Source: Flavobacteriales bacterium (GTDB lineage Bacteria; Bacteroidota; Bacteroidia; Flavobacteriales; Flavobacteriaceae). From it: 37,596 nt of DNA. The stretch is from contig JAMONV010000044.1 in the NCBI GenBank assembly GCA_027066365.1, positions 1-37,596 on the forward strand, written 5' to 3'. The stretch's first letter is position 1. Each line of letters opens with the position of its first letter. Below the pieces are notes generated by a model. That model did not search any database. It was not told the origin of the DNA and saw only the letters and a program-made list of their open reading frames with translations. Made by a program: the position numbers and the translations under genes. Positions 1 through 9,768 of this stretch are shown one piece after another.

Positions 1-46
1 TAACCTGCTTCAGGATTTCCAAGACATTTTCCTTATTTAGTTTCAT
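1..46 (-). CDS. Partial gene, N-terminus only (possibly Mrp/ApbC-like ATPase)
   Basis: Only the first 15 codons lie in the window. The start is ATG at 46 on the minus strand and the reading frame stays open to the left edge. The peptide begins MKLNKENVLEILKQV. This short amphipathic start resembles the N-terminus of Bacteroidota Mrp/NBP35-type iron-sulfur carrier ATPases, but 15 residues are far too few to assign a family. A Bacteroidota -7 box lies 21 bases upstream. The gene is downstream of the susCD terminator and has its own promoter, so it is probably a separate transcription unit. Confidence 0.45.
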   Translation of the reverse strand, partial: MKLNKENVLEILKQV

Positions 47-67
47 TTTAATTAAATTTTTCAAGGA

Positions 68-75
68 CAAAATTA
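68..75 (-). promoter_or_regulatory. -7 promoter element for the partial gene at the left edge
   Basis: On the minus strand this reads TAATTTTG, a full match to the Bacteroidota -7 consensus TAnnTTTG. It lies 21 bases upstream of the ATG at 46. No clear -33 TTG is visible at the usual distance, so the promoter call rests on the -7 box and its position. Confidence 0.4.
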
Positions 76-91
76 CGAAATAAAGTTTATG

Positions 92-130
92 AAATAAAAA
101 ACCGCTCCGTTTAATGGAGCGGAGCGGTTT
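92..130 (-). terminator. Rho-independent terminator of the susCD operon
   Basis: A 10-base-pair stem pairs 121-130 (GGAGCGGTTT) with 99-108 (AAACCGCTCC). On the minus strand the stem is followed by a T-rich run. An alternative shorter pairing, 103-108 with 116-121, is also possible. It sits 28 bases after the susD stop codon. Confidence 0.8.
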
Positions 131-157
131 ATATTGAAACTTTAATGCTATTACTTT

Positions 158-1693
158 TTAATTTACATCCCAGCGAACTTTAGCTTCGTTATTGTCCTCT
201 TGAGGATTTAATCCCTGCAGCGCAGCTTGGTAATTTTCATTGTTTTCAGTAGGTTCAGTTCCAGGGTAACGATACCTTACCGGAATGGTACCATGTGTGT
301 TGATTGCTTCGGGATGTGGTTGAAGTTCAGGCATATCGAGTCTTCTCCATTGGGTCCAAGCTTCAAATCCCATGGGGAAATATGCCACCCATTTTTCTTC
401 GGCGATGACTCTGAGTTTTGCTTCTTCGGCAGAGGTAGAACCTCCATAAGTAGCATCATTGGCATCAGCTACACGGTTTGTAACATAGTTGGCGGCAAGA
501 TTATAGTATGTTGCTGCATCTTGCTCGGTGAATTGTGACCAGTGATAATCTGCTGATTGAATTGAAATTTGAATTGCCTGGGATAATAAATTGTCGAAGT
601 TTTCGCTACTCAAGCCTCTTGCTGCAGCTTCGGCTCTGTCGAGATATGTCCAAGCTGCTGTAAAGAAAGGAAGCGGTGATTCCAAACCCTTAATATAACT
701 ACTAAATTGTGCTTGTCTGGAAATTCTTGATAAGAATCTTGCGTACGGTTCTCCGTCTTTGTTAGGATCATTAAGATAAACCATAATTCTAGGGTCAACT
801 GAATGGTTATATGTAGGGCTATAAGATCCGGGAGTTGCTTTCGATCTTCCTTTTAAAGCATCTGTGAATTCTCGTGCGTAGCAGTAATCTCCGTCACGGA
901 ATCTGGAAATGGGGTTTTGCAGGAATTCATCGCATTTCAGGTAACGAATCCATGCTTCATCATTGATTTTTTCAATAAAATCACCATCGTTCACTGCATC
1001 GGTGATATATTGTGATGCCGTAGCATTATCAACATCCACCAATTGCAAGGCTGTATGAAGCAATAACGAGTTGGCAAGTTTTCGCCATTTTGATACCTCT
1101 CCTTCATAAATTACATCACCGTTAATCATGGCGTATTCGGCCGAAGGATTAAAAGCGTCTCTAGCTTCCTTAAGCATTTGCAGAATACTTTTGTAGATGT
1201 CGATTTGATTGTCGTACTTCGGTGTTAAGTTTTTATCATCAAGTGCTTCGGAATATGGAACGTCACCATAAATGTCTGTTATAAATTTGAATATGTATGC
1301 ATACATCACCTTATTGGCTGCCAATTGATTGTTTAAATCACCGTAAACGGGAGCCAAGGAAGCATTATTTGCCAAGTTTTCTTCGTAAAATTTGATGTTT
1401 TCTTTGAAGTTACTTAATACGCCCACGAAGTATGGTGTCCATGATATAGGACGATCGGCGTATTTCATTTCGGAATCGTATAACACTTGATGATTCCATT
1501 GAATGTAAAGCGTAGGGTTCATGAAATAGCTTCTTCCGGTGTTATTGAAGAAGTTCACAATACCTCCCGAAAATAAATCTTTCGGTGTTGATTCTACGGG
1601 ATCTATAGGAGGGTTGTTAATATCTCCAAAATCCCAATTTTTACATGCGCTTAAAAATAGCAGTGTAATTAATATTACTTTTATCTTTTTCAT
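158..1693 (-). CDS. SusD/RagB-family nutrient-binding outer-membrane lipoprotein
   Basis: This is the surface lipoprotein partner of the SusC-like transporter immediately upstream. SusD proteins cap the SusC barrel and capture substrate outside the cell. The protein has 511 residues. It starts with a lysine-containing n-region and a hydrophobic stretch ending in the lipobox LSAC, with Cys17 as the lipidation site. The body is rich in aromatic residues and helix-forming segments, as in the SusD-like_2 group of SusD proteins, for example YAYIFKFITDIYGDVPYSEA near residue 135, a region typical of the family's TPR-like helices. It is 22 bases downstream of susC and ends before a strong terminator, so the two form an operon. 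No glycan-degrading enzyme is adjacent, so the substrate cannot be inferred. Confidence 0.92.
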   Translation of the reverse strand: MKKIKVILITLLFLSACKNWDFGDINNPPIDPVESTPKDLFSGGIVNFFNNTGRSYFMNPTLYIQWNHQVLYDSEMKYADRPISWTPYFVGVLSNFKENIKFYEENLANNASLAPVYGDLNNQLAANKVMYAYIFKFITDIYGDVPYSEALDDKNLTPKYDNQIDIYKSILQMLKEARDAFNPSAEYAMINGDVIYEGEVSKWRKLANSLLLHTALQLVDVDNATASQYITDAVNDGDFIEKINDEAWIRYLKCDEFLQNPISRFRDGDYCYAREFTDALKGRSKATPGSYSPTYNHSVDPRIMVYLNDPNKDGEPYARFLSRISRQAQFSSYIKGLESPLPFFTAAWTYLDRAEAAARGLSSENFDNLLSQAIQISIQSADYHWSQFTEQDAATYYNLAANYVTNRVADANDATYGGSTSAEEAKLRVIAEEKWVAYFPMGFEAWTQWRRLDMPELQPHPEAINTHGTIPVRYRYPGTEPTENNENYQAALQGLNPQEDNNEAKVRWDVN

Positions 1694-1715
1694 AATTTTC
1701 TTGATTTTAGATTTT

Positions 1716-4700
1716 TTAGAATTGGAGGTTCAAATTAAGTCCAAATCTTCTGGTTCCCGGTAATTGGGCATCTTCTCCATATGCTTGAGATAATTCCGAA
1801 GGATCCCAACGGTGGTAGTTATCTTTGGCTACTGCAATCAACCATAAGTTCGTACCAATAATTCCTACCGATGCACCTTTGAGATATTTACCCAATACTT
1901 TTTTAGGAACCGTGTATGTTAAGCTAACTTCACGCAATTTAAGGTATGATGCATCATGAATAAACGGACCTGCAAGGTCTTTCTCATGGAATTGTTCGTA
2001 ATATGCTTGAGTGTCTACTGTATAGCTGACTTTGTTTCCGTTGGAATCTACACCTTCTACGCTAACGCCAGCCTCTCTGTCTCCACCGTTTGCGGTTTCT
2101 TCATACAAGCCGGAATAGTATCCCCATACTTCGGATCCGGAGAAGAATTTTCCGCCTTTTTGGAATGTGATGTGAGCCGCTAATTTGAAGTTTTTATAAG
2201 TGAATTCGTTGGTCCATCCTCCGGTGAAGTCGGGTAATACACTTCCAAAATAAACTTGCTCACTCTTGATATAGAACCCATTCGGGTTAAGCACGGGGTT
2301 TCCGTTTTCGTCGCGGAGAATATCATAACCTTTCAATTGTCCCCATTCTTTGCCTTCTTTGTGCACTAATGCAATTCTTGACCATGTGTCGCCTCCTGAC
2401 CATGAACGTCCTCCCGGAGCATACATTTCATCCGATTCGCCCGGCACGTCATCGATTATACTTTTGTTTTTATTAAAGTTCAAAATGGATACCCATTGGA
2501 AGTCTTTTTTACTGATGATGTTGCCGTTGAGGGTGAATTCTACCCCGCTTCTATGGCTTGTTCCTCCATTAGTGAGGTATGAAACTTTACCTGTTGACGA
2601 CGGAACGGATAAGAAGATGATCTCGTCTTTTCGTTTTTCGTAGTAATAGGTAATATTTAATCCGATACGTCCTGTACCGTTTTTGTCTTTCAAGAATTCC
2701 AAGTCTAAACCGGTTTCGAATGAACTGTTAAGTGCTGGGTGCAGATTCTGATCAACCGAATAGGACGGTGTTAAAATAGTTGAATGACCAAAGTATGGAA
2801 TTTGGCTTCCGTAACGGTATGTAGGATAGATAATATGTGGTGCAATACTTGAGCCGATTTGCGCCCATCCTATTCTGAATTTTCCGTAGGGTAAAATTTT
2901 GCTGAATTTTTCGTTATCTTTGATAGAGTTCAGGTCTGTAAACGTCCAGCTTAGTCCCACACTGGGATAGAAGAATCCGTTATTGTCAGGGAAGAAACCG
3001 GAGTTATATTCTTGACGGGCGCTTGCTTCCAAGTATAGCATTTTTGAAATTCCTAATGTCGCTTTTCCGAAAAACGATACAACTTTGTTGATACTCTTTG
3101 AACGATTCGTCGGAACCGGACATTTAGTATTTTCGAATTTGTAAATATCGGGATTAATTAAGCCTTGGATTTTACTTTCTGCCGGCATCCAAGTGCTGGT
3201 GAATTCGGAAGTTGTTGTTCGGAACGTCGTTCCCAAGAAACCGTCCAATGAAAGATTATCCGTTAATTCGGGATAGGAGAAGTTAAAGAAACCATCATAG
3301 GTGTCTTGGTTGTAGTTTCCATTTGCAATACCAAAGCTATTTACCCAACTTGTATATTTTTCGGGAGCGGATGAAAATTGAATTTCATAAGGCAGGTGAA
3401 AATCGTTGTAAGTAAATCTTTGGTCTCGAGAAACGGAAAATTTAATACTATAATTGTCATTTAATTTAAAGTTGGCCCAAATATTGGCTAATATGTTGGT
3501 TCCTTTACCGTTTCTGTCATATCGATCTAGCCATGTATAGTGGTTAAACCAGAAAGCTGCTTTTTTATAAGCGTCATTCAGATATGAACCTGCATTGGAG
3601 ATAAAGTAAGGTCCCCACCAGTTCCATGAAGCCAAGTAACCTTCGGGAGATTTCAAATCGATGAGTTCTTTTTGTTTTTTCATATCCAATTGACGGGCAA
3701 ACCACGCATTGAAGGAGCCTGAAGTTTGGTTGCCGTATTGATCGTCAAAGTCTCCGTGTCTTTTGTATTTGGAGTAGTTTACAACAAAGCCCATTTTAAA
3801 TGCTTTGGAGAATTGGGCTTCTACATTGGAGTTAACGAAGTAGCGTTTATAAGTAGAGAAAGGAATTGTACCTTTTTGGTCAAGATTGGAGAAAGAGAAG
3901 CGAGCTTTTATTGCTTTGGTTCCAAGGGATAATGCTATGTTATTTTTGATAAACACTCCCGTGTCATAAAAGTTTTTAACGTTATCGGGTTGGGCTTCCC
4001 ATTTAGCCGTTTTACCGAAATAGGGGCTGTCGGGGTACCAAGCATACCAGGGCATATAATCTCGTCCGTCAAATTTGGGCCCCCAGCTCTCGTCAACAAA
4101 AGTTAAAAAGATATAATTTGCATTATTGAAGCGCGGATCGTTCCATTCTTGCCAACCTAAGCCGACTCCGCTGAATGTCATCCATTCATTTTCTCCCAAA
4201 TATCCTTGTCCGTAATCATTTTGATATTTGGGCAAATAAGCGATTTTTTCAAAAGTTACCTTGCTGCTTAAGCTTATATTAACATTTCCGCTTTTTGCTT
4301 TTTTGGTAATAATTTTTATCACCCCGTTTTCTCCTATTTGTCCGTAGATTTGGGTAGCGTTCGGGCCTTTCAATACCTCAACGGATTCGATATCGTCAGG
4401 GTTAATGGATGAAGGATCGGAGACAACAACACCGTCAACTACGTATAAAGGGTTGGCGTCTGAATTTAAATTAATACGCCCGCGAATACGAACTTTAGGT
4501 GCGAAACCTAACTTGGATCCGGCTTGTTCCCAAACTTGCACGCCGGCCACTTTACCGTTTAATTGGCTTTGTACGTTTGGGATGTCTGAAATTTGTAATT
4601 GAGAGCTGTTTACTTTTTGATCCGCATAGGAAAGAACTTTTTGGCTTATAGGCTTACCGGAAATGTCTACAACAATGGGTTGCAGCGTAGTTCCTTTGGT

Positions 4701-4988
4701 AAGTTGAACATTAATTATGCTTCTATTTCCTACTTTTTCTTTGGCATCTTTGTAACCCACATACGAGAATACCAGCACGTCATCGGGTGAGGCAGTAATG
4801 CTGTAGTTCCCGTCGAAATCGGTTACGGTACCTTTTTGCGTACCTTCAATTACGATGTTCACACCCGGCAGCGGTTCACCCGACGAAGCGTCGGTAACCT
4901 TACCGGTCACTTTTTTCTCTTGTGCAAAACTCCATTGCACTGCTAACGCTAACAGTAGCGTGAAGAGTCCTTTTAACTTTGTTCTCAT
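1716..4988 (-). CDS. SusC/RagA-family TonB-linked outer-membrane transporter
   Basis: An outer-membrane beta-barrel importer powered by TonB-ExbBD, working with the SusD-like lipoprotein encoded just downstream. It has 1090 residues. A signal peptide (residues 1-23, ending FAQ) is followed by a carboxypeptidase-regulatory-like domain (about 27-100, with VTGKVTDASSGEPLPGVNI and DGNYSI). Next come the plug domain (about 110-230, with IRGRINLNSDANPLYVVDGV and the IYGQIGENGVIKIITKK segment) and the barrel. The chain ends in the aromatic residue F, as usual for outer-membrane barrels. The N-terminal extension marks it as a SusC-type rather than a plain siderophore receptor. A well-formed Bacteroidota promoter lies directly upstream. 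Confidence 0.95.
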   Translation of the reverse strand: MRTKLKGLFTLLLALAVQWSFAQEKKVTGKVTDASSGEPLPGVNIVIEGTQKGTVTDFDGNYSITASPDDVLVFSYVGYKDAKEKVGNRSIINVQLTKGTTLQPIVVDISGKPISQKVLSYADQKVNSSQLQISDIPNVQSQLNGKVAGVQVWEQAGSKLGFAPKVRIRGRINLNSDANPLYVVDGVVVSDPSSINPDDIESVEVLKGPNATQIYGQIGENGVIKIITKKAKSGNVNISLSSKVTFEKIAYLPKYQNDYGQGYLGENEWMTFSGVGLGWQEWNDPRFNNANYIFLTFVDESWGPKFDGRDYMPWYAWYPDSPYFGKTAKWEAQPDNVKNFYDTGVFIKNNIALSLGTKAIKARFSFSNLDQKGTIPFSTYKRYFVNSNVEAQFSKAFKMGFVVNYSKYKRHGDFDDQYGNQTSGSFNAWFARQLDMKKQKELIDLKSPEGYLASWNWWGPYFISNAGSYLNDAYKKAAFWFNHYTWLDRYDRNGKGTNILANIWANFKLNDNYSIKFSVSRDQRFTYNDFHLPYEIQFSSAPEKYTSWVNSFGIANGNYNQDTYDGFFNFSYPELTDNLSLDGFLGTTFRTTTSEFTSTWMPAESKIQGLINPDIYKFENTKCPVPTNRSKSINKVVSFFGKATLGISKMLYLEASARQEYNSGFFPDNNGFFYPSVGLSWTFTDLNSIKDNEKFSKILPYGKFRIGWAQIGSSIAPHIIYPTYRYGSQIPYFGHSTILTPSYSVDQNLHPALNSSFETGLDLEFLKDKNGTGRIGLNITYYYEKRKDEIIFLSVPSSTGKVSYLTNGGTSHRSGVEFTLNGNIISKKDFQWVSILNFNKNKSIIDDVPGESDEMYAPGGRSWSGGDTWSRIALVHKEGKEWGQLKGYDILRDENGNPVLNPNGFYIKSEQVYFGSVLPDFTGGWTNEFTYKNFKLAAHITFQKGGKFFSGSEVWGYYSGLYEETANGGDREAGVSVEGVDSNGNKVSYTVDTQAYYEQFHEKDLAGPFIHDASYLKLREVSLTYTVPKKVLGKYLKGASVGIIGTNLWLIAVAKDNYHRWDPSELSQAYGEDAQLPGTRRFGLNLNLQF

Positions 4989-5015
4989 CTGAATAGTTTT
5001 TTGTTTAGCTAACTA

Positions 5016-5046
5016 CAAATATACGTATATTTTTATAATTACCAAA
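5016..5046 (-). promoter_or_regulatory. Promoter of the susC-susD operon
   Basis: On the minus strand a TTTG (-33, at 5046-5043) is followed after exactly 19 bases by TATATTTG (-7, at 5023-5016). This matches the Bacteroidota primary sigma-factor consensus TTG-N19-TAnnTTTG. The -7 box is 27 bases from the susC start codon, which leaves a short leader. Confidence 0.75.
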
Positions 5047-5084
5047 TATTTTCCCGTTTTCGAAGTGTTTTCTGCGAACAAAGC

Positions 5085-6353
5085 TTAATGCCATGTCAAA
5101 ACGTAATTGATTATGAATCTAACTCCTTGATATTCAATTTGTTTTGATTTTGCATCCCGGATGCTCAATCCTATTTTGAGCCGGTTTCCTTCGTTGTCGA
5201 GGTAGATTCCGGCGCTTATCAATCCGATAAAATCCGGTAGTGCAGTGCTGAAATCGGCGAAAAAAAAGTCGTGCGACAGGTAGGGTTTGACATTTTTTCC
5301 CGCCCATATAAGTGTATTGTTCATGTGAAAAAATGTTTTTTTGATCTTATTATTGCGGAAATAGGGAATGGCTTCGAGCGGATAAGGCCCAAAAATATCG
5401 AAATCGATTCCTTTTTGCCATTTGAGATTTATTTTGCTCATTAAGTCAAACAGGCGGGTAGTTCGGCGATCGTTTAATTCCCAGGACACAAAGATTTTTT
5501 GGGTCGCGGCATGAAGGGCAAGGCTCCAGCCGGTGTGGCGGGTGGGTTTTTGTTTTATCTCCCAAGCGCTCAACCAAATTTTGTTTTGGTTTTGTCGGGC
5601 CATGGTCACTCCCGCGTAAAGTTGCCAACGGGGATAATCCACTCCCAGCGCGGTGTTTGCTTTGGTTTGAAAAGTGTCCGTTTGTTGGTGTATGTATAAT
5701 CCCGCTTTATGGAGCAGCGGAGTGCCTTTGAGGTAAGGAAACGTATATTGAATGAGGAAATCGCCGGCTCGGATATTTTTCCGGTATCGAATCCGGATTT
5801 TTTCACCGGCATGCAATAGATTTTCACTACTAAAATTTATAAATCCTAAAATTTTGGATGAAGATTGGTTGTTGAAATTTATATTGGCTTCAAGGGTATT
5901 TTCGGGCTGGTATGAAGCATGTATAAATAAAGTGTTTTTTTTATTCAGTTTAATTATTTTAAATTTATGGATATTGATTATATAAATATCTTCGACGGTA
6001 TTCGCCGGAAAACTTTTTTTCCTTAATATATTAATATAATATGTATAAAGGTTTTTTGGCAGTTCGGGCTTTGAAATAATAATAACGGAATCGATTTTCG
6101 GTTTGATTTTTTTTAACGAGTAGTGAAAGAATAGAGTGTCATTTGAGGATTTAATACTATCCGTGTTATAATGCAAGTATCCGTCGAGGTTTATTGTGCG
6201 TAATTGCTTTAGGCTGTCTATTAGGCTTGGGAAGTTTCGTGCGCTTATTTTTTTTTGTTGGATGACGGCGGTAAAAATTTTCGGTGGGAAGTTTTGGCCG
6301 AATACGGAGAACGTGACGAAAAAAGCCGCTAAAATAAGCCTTCCGGAACGCAT
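5085..6353 (-). CDS. Predicted outer-membrane barrel protein, Omp85/TamA-like
   Basis: I do not recognise a named orthologue. The 422-residue protein begins with a signal peptide (MRSGRLILAAFFVTFSVFGQ). Residues about 75-130 look like a single POTRA-type module (KIDSVIIISKP... with a following helix). From about residue 155 onward there are alternating polar and hydrophobic strands with the pattern SKILGFINFSSENLLHAGEK, typical of the start of an Omp85-family barrel, and the tail NYVLTWH is strand-like. BamA usually has five POTRA domains and about 800 residues, so this is a short relative at most. It lies upstream of susC on the same strand, with about 96 bases between them and a promoter but no visible terminator, so read-through into susC is possible. 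The barrel call is an inference from strand patterns. Confidence 0.6.
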   Translation of the reverse strand: MRSGRLILAAFFVTFSVFGQNFPPKIFTAVIQQKKISARNFPSLIDSLKQLRTINLDGYLHYNTDSIKSSNDTLFFHYSLKKIKPKIDSVIIISKPELPKNLYTYYINILRKKSFPANTVEDIYIINIHKFKIIKLNKKNTLFIHASYQPENTLEANINFNNQSSSKILGFINFSSENLLHAGEKIRIRYRKNIRAGDFLIQYTFPYLKGTPLLHKAGLYIHQQTDTFQTKANTALGVDYPRWQLYAGVTMARQNQNKIWLSAWEIKQKPTRHTGWSLALHAATQKIFVSWELNDRRTTRLFDLMSKINLKWQKGIDFDIFGPYPLEAIPYFRNNKIKKTFFHMNNTLIWAGKNVKPYLSHDFFFADFSTALPDFIGLISAGIYLDNEGNRLKIGLSIRDAKSKQIEYQGVRFIINYVLTWH

Positions 6354-6388
6354 ACTTTACGTAATTTTTCTTCAAGATAGTCAAAAGG

Positions 6389-6419
6389 TTTGAAAAACAA
6401 AAAAAAGTTCATATATTTG
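6389..6419 (+). promoter_or_regulatory. Promoter of the rpsL ribosomal-protein operon
   Basis: TTTG at 6389-6392 is followed after 19 bases by TATATTTG at 6412-6419. This matches the Bacteroidota promoter consensus. The -7 box is 27 bases upstream of the rpsL ATG. The bases after it (CACGCC) are shared exactly with the rplM promoter at 31847. Confidence 0.78.
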
Positions 6420-6446
6420 CACGCCTAAAATTTAGAAATAAACCAT

Positions 6447-6824
6447 ATGCCGACTATTCAACAACTTGTAAGAAAGGGCCGCAAGACCATAACCAAGAAG
6501 AGTAAATCGGCTGCTTTGCAAGGAAGTCCGCAGAAGCGGGGTGTTTGCATTCGTGTTTACGTAACTTCGCCCAAAAAGCCGAATTCGGCTATGCGTAAGG
6601 TGGCGCGTGTTCGTTTGACAAACGGAAACGAAGTGAATGCATACATACCCGGTGAAGGACACAATTTGCAGGAGCACTCGATAGTATTGGTTAGAGGCGG
6701 AAGGGTAAAGGATTTGCCCGGTGTACGATACCACATTATTCGTGGAGCATTGGATACGGCCGGAGTGGAAGGGCGTAAGCAACGCCGGTCCAAATACGGT
6801 ACGAAACGTCCTAAGAAAAAATAA
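6447..6824 (+). CDS. rpsL: 30S ribosomal protein S12
   Basis: S12 lies at the decoding centre of the small subunit and helps check codon-anticodon pairing. The 125 residues match the family length and contain its hallmark segments [11 protein letters not shown] and [14 protein letters not shown]. The lysines in these two loops, where streptomycin-resistance changes arise in other bacteria, are the normal residues here. It is the first gene of the 32-gene block, directly behind a clear promoter, and is followed after 15 bases by rpsG. Confidence 0.97.
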   Translation: MPTIQQLVRKGRKTITKKSKSAALQGSPQKRGVCIRVYVTSPKKPNSAMRKVARVRLTNGNEVNAYIPGEGHNLQEHSIVLVRGGRVKDLPGVRYHIIRGALDTAGVEGRKQRRSKYGTKRPKKK

Positions 6825-6839
6825 TAAAAAAATTGGTTC

Positions 6840-7316
6840 ATGAGAAAAGGAAAACCCAAGAAGCGAATATTGGCACCCGACCCCAAATTTAACGATCCGT
6901 TGGTGACCCGTTTCGTCAATAATATCATGTGGGAGGGTAAAAAGTCCTTGGCATTTCGTTTATTTTATGATGCCTTGGATATTGTAGAAAAGAAAAAACA
7001 AGACGAAGATAAATCGGCGTTGGAAATTTGGAAACAAGCGTTGGAAAATGCCATGCCGCATGTGGAAGTGCGAAGTCGTCGAATCGGCGGGGCAACCTTT
7101 CAGATTCCCATGCCCATTCGCCCCGATCGTAAGATTTCGTTAGCCATGAAATGGTTGATAAAGTACGCACGTCAGCGAAATGAGAAAACCTTTTCGCAGA
7201 AATTGGCTTCCGAGATTTTGGCAGCATACAAAGAAGAAGGCGGTGCGGTGAAAAAGAAAAACGACACGCATCGTATGGCCGAGGCCAACAAAGCATTTTC
7301 TCATTTTAGATTTTAA
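6840..7316 (+). CDS. rpsG: 30S ribosomal protein S7
   Basis: S7 nucleates assembly of the 30S head and contacts E-site tRNA. The 158 residues start [20 protein letters not shown] and include the conserved helix region [21 protein letters not shown] (about 60-80) and the [10 protein letters not shown] loop. The tail [21 protein letters not shown] is the family's usual C-terminus. It sits between rpsL (15 bases) and fusA (14 bases), as in the str operon of most bacteria. Confidence 0.97.
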   Translation: MRKGKPKKRILAPDPKFNDPLVTRFVNNIMWEGKKSLAFRLFYDALDIVEKKKQDEDKSALEIWKQALENAMPHVEVRSRRIGGATFQIPMPIRPDRKISLAMKWLIKYARQRNEKTFSQKLASEILAAYKEEGGAVKKKNDTHRMAEANKAFSHFRF

Positions 7317-7330
7317 AATCAGCGTGTAAG

Positions 7331-9421
7331 ATGGTAAAAGATTTAACGAAAGTTCGGAATATAGGAATTGCCGCACATATCGATGCCGGCAAGACTACCA
7401 CTACGGAGCGCATATTGTATTATACGGGTATTTCGCACAAAATCGGTGAAGTGCACGAAGGCGCCGCCACGATGGATTGGATGGAGCAGGAAAAAGAACG
7501 CGGTATCACCATTACTTCGGCAGCCACTCGCTGTGAGTGGCCGTATCGTGGCGAAAAATATCAAATCAACATTATCGACACGCCCGGCCACGTGGATTTT
7601 ACGGTGGAAGTTGAGCGTTCGTTGCGGGTTTTGGACGGCATGGTGGCTTTATTTAGCGCCGTAGACGGTGTGGAGCCGCAGTCCGAAACGGTTTGGCGTC
7701 AGGCCGATAAATACAAGGTGCCTCGAATAGGTTTCGTCAATAAGATGGACCGTCAAGGCGCCGATTTTTTTAATGTGGTGAATCAAGTAAAGGAAATGTT
7801 AGGTGGAAATGCCGTTCCTTTGCAAGTGCCTATCGGAGAAGAAGCCGATTTCAAAGGGGTTGTGGATTTGATAACCAAAGAAGCAATTATTTGGAATGAA
7901 GAAGATATGGGGATGACTTATGAAGTGGTGCCTATTCCCGAAGAATTGAAAGACACGGTGGAAGAATACCGGGCCAAATTAATTGAAGCGGTAGCCGAAT
8001 ACGACGATCATTTGATGGAAAAGTTCTTCGAAGACGAAGATTCCATAACCGAAGATGAAATTATAGCCGCTTTGCGTGCCGCCACCATAGATATGTCGAT
8101 AATTCCCATGTTGGCCGGTTCGGCCTTTAAAAATAAAGGCGTGCAGGCTTTGTTGGATGCCGTGATTCGTTTTTTGCCTTCGCCGGTGGACATTGAAGCC
8201 ATTGAAGGCACGGATCCTCGAACGGGCGAAACCGTTTATCGTAAACCGAGTTATGACGATCCGTTCACCGCACTGGCTTTTAAAATTGCTACGGATCCTT
8301 TTGTAGGACGTTTGGCATATTTCCGTGTATATTCAGGGACGCTTAACGCCGGTTCTACGGTGTTGAATACACGTTCGGGTAAGAAAGAGCGTATTTCCCG
8401 TATTTACCAAATGCATGCCAACAAACAAAATCCCATCGATAAAATCGGTGCCGGTGATATTGGTGCCGGAGTAGGATTCAAGGATATTAAAACGGGTGAT
8501 ACATTGTGTGACGAAAAACACCCGATTGTTTTGGAATCGATGGATTTTCCCGATCCGGTGATCGGTATAGCCGTGGAGCCCAAGACGAAGGCCGATATGG
8601 ACAAACTGGGGATGGCTTTGTCGAAATTGGCGGAGGAAGATCCCACGTTCCAAGTGAAGACCGATGAAGCATCGGGGCAAACCATTATCTCCGGAATGGG
8701 CGAATTGCATTTGGAAATTATTGTTGATCGTTTGAAGAGAGAATTCAAGGTGGATGTGAATGTAGGGCAGCCACGTGTTGAATACAAAGAAGCTTTAACA
8801 TCCGCTGTGGATCATCGTGAAGTGTATAAGAAACAAACCGGTGGGCGCGGTAAATTCGCCGATATTATCTTTACGCTCGAACCCGCCGAAGAAGGTAAGA
8901 CGGGATTGGAATTCATCGATCAAATCAAGGGGGGTAATATTCCCAGGGAATATATCCCTTCGGTAGAGAAAGGATTCAAGGAAGCTATGAAGTCGGGTCC
9001 ATTGGCCGGATTTGAAGTGGAAGGAATGAAAGTTACATTGAAGGACGGATCGTTTCATCCTGTCGATTCCGATTCGCTTTCATTCGAATTGGCCGCTAAA
9101 CTCGGTTTTAAAGAAGCCGCCAAAAAAGCCAACCCGATTTTATTGGAACCCATTATGAAATTGGAAGTGGTTACACCGGAGGAAAATATGGGAGATATTA
9201 TTGGTGACTTGAACCGACGCAGGGGTCAAGTATTGAATATGGATGATCGTTCCGGAGCTAAAGTAATCAAGGCACATGTTCCCCTGTCGGAAATGTTCGG
9301 TTATGTGACCGTATTGAGGACCTTATCATCGGGACGCGCAACTTCGTCCATGGAATTTTCGCATTATGCACCGGCACCCGAAAATATTGCCGAAGAAGTG
9401 ATCAAAAAAGAAACCGAATAA
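7331..9421 (+). CDS. fusA: Elongation factor G
   Basis: EF-G is the GTPase that drives tRNA and mRNA translocation on the ribosome and also works with RRF in recycling. The 696-residue protein has the GTPase motifs in order: AHIDAGKTT (P-loop, about 15-23), the switch I region [20 protein letters not shown] with its catalytic histidine, and NKMDR. Domains II to V follow, including GMGELHLEI in domain III and the C-terminal [15 protein letters not shown]. It is full length. In many bacteria tuf follows fusA, but here the next gene is rpsJ, which is the usual arrangement in Bacteroidota. Confidence 0.97.
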   Translation: MVKDLTKVRNIGIAAHIDAGKTTTTERILYYTGISHKIGEVHEGAATMDWMEQEKERGITITSAATRCEWPYRGEKYQINIIDTPGHVDFTVEVERSLRVLDGMVALFSAVDGVEPQSETVWRQADKYKVPRIGFVNKMDRQGADFFNVVNQVKEMLGGNAVPLQVPIGEEADFKGVVDLITKEAIIWNEEDMGMTYEVVPIPEELKDTVEEYRAKLIEAVAEYDDHLMEKFFEDEDSITEDEIIAALRAATIDMSIIPMLAGSAFKNKGVQALLDAVIRFLPSPVDIEAIEGTDPRTGETVYRKPSYDDPFTALAFKIATDPFVGRLAYFRVYSGTLNAGSTVLNTRSGKKERISRIYQMHANKQNPIDKIGAGDIGAGVGFKDIKTGDTLCDEKHPIVLESMDFPDPVIGIAVEPKTKADMDKLGMALSKLAEEDPTFQVKTDEASGQTIISGMGELHLEIIVDRLKREFKVDVNVGQPRVEYKEALTSAVDHREVYKKQTGGRGKFADIIFTLEPAEEGKTGLEFIDQIKGGNIPREYIPSVEKGFKEAMKSGPLAGFEVEGMKVTLKDGSFHPVDSDSLSFELAAKLGFKEAAKKANPILLEPIMKLEVVTPEENMGDIIGDLNRRRGQVLNMDDRSGAKVIKAHVPLSEMFGYVTVLRTLSSGRATSSMEFSHYAPAPENIAEEVIKKETE

Positions 9422-9432
9422 GCACAAGCATT

Positions 9433-9741
9433 ATGGCTCAGCACAAGATACGAATCAAATTGAAATCCTACGATCACAATTTGGTGGATAAATCTGCCGA
9501 AAAGATTGTGAAGATCGTGAAGGGAACCGGTGCGGTGGTAAACGGACCAATTCCTTTACCGACGCAGAAACGGATTTTTACCGTTTTGCGTTCGCCGCAC
9601 GTCAATAAAAAATCCCGTGAGCAATTCCAATTGAACACGCACAAGCGTTTGTTGGATATTTACAGCTCTTCATCCAAGACAATCGACGCGTTGATGAAAT
9701 TGGAATTGCCCAGTGGTGTGGAAGTGGAAATCAAAATTTAA
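9433..9741 (+). CDS. rpsJ: 30S ribosomal protein S10
   Basis: S10 is part of the 30S head and, as NusE, also joins the transcription antitermination complex with NusB. The 102 residues begin [19 protein letters not shown] and carry the conserved [20 protein letters not shown] loop and the [14 protein letters not shown] segment. It follows fusA by 11 bases and starts the S10-like part of the block. Confidence 0.97.
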   Translation: MAQHKIRIKLKSYDHNLVDKSAEKIVKIVKGTGAVVNGPIPLPTQKRIFTVLRSPHVNKKSREQFQLNTHKRLLDIYSSSSKTIDALMKLELPSGVEVEIKI

Positions 9742-9768
9742 TTTAACTAAAGCGAAAATCATAAGAAA

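Noticed and set aside
5446-5827. Several 60-73 codon frames inside the Omp85-like gene on both strands
   Set aside because: They overlap a longer frame with a signal peptide and barrel pattern, so they are shadows.
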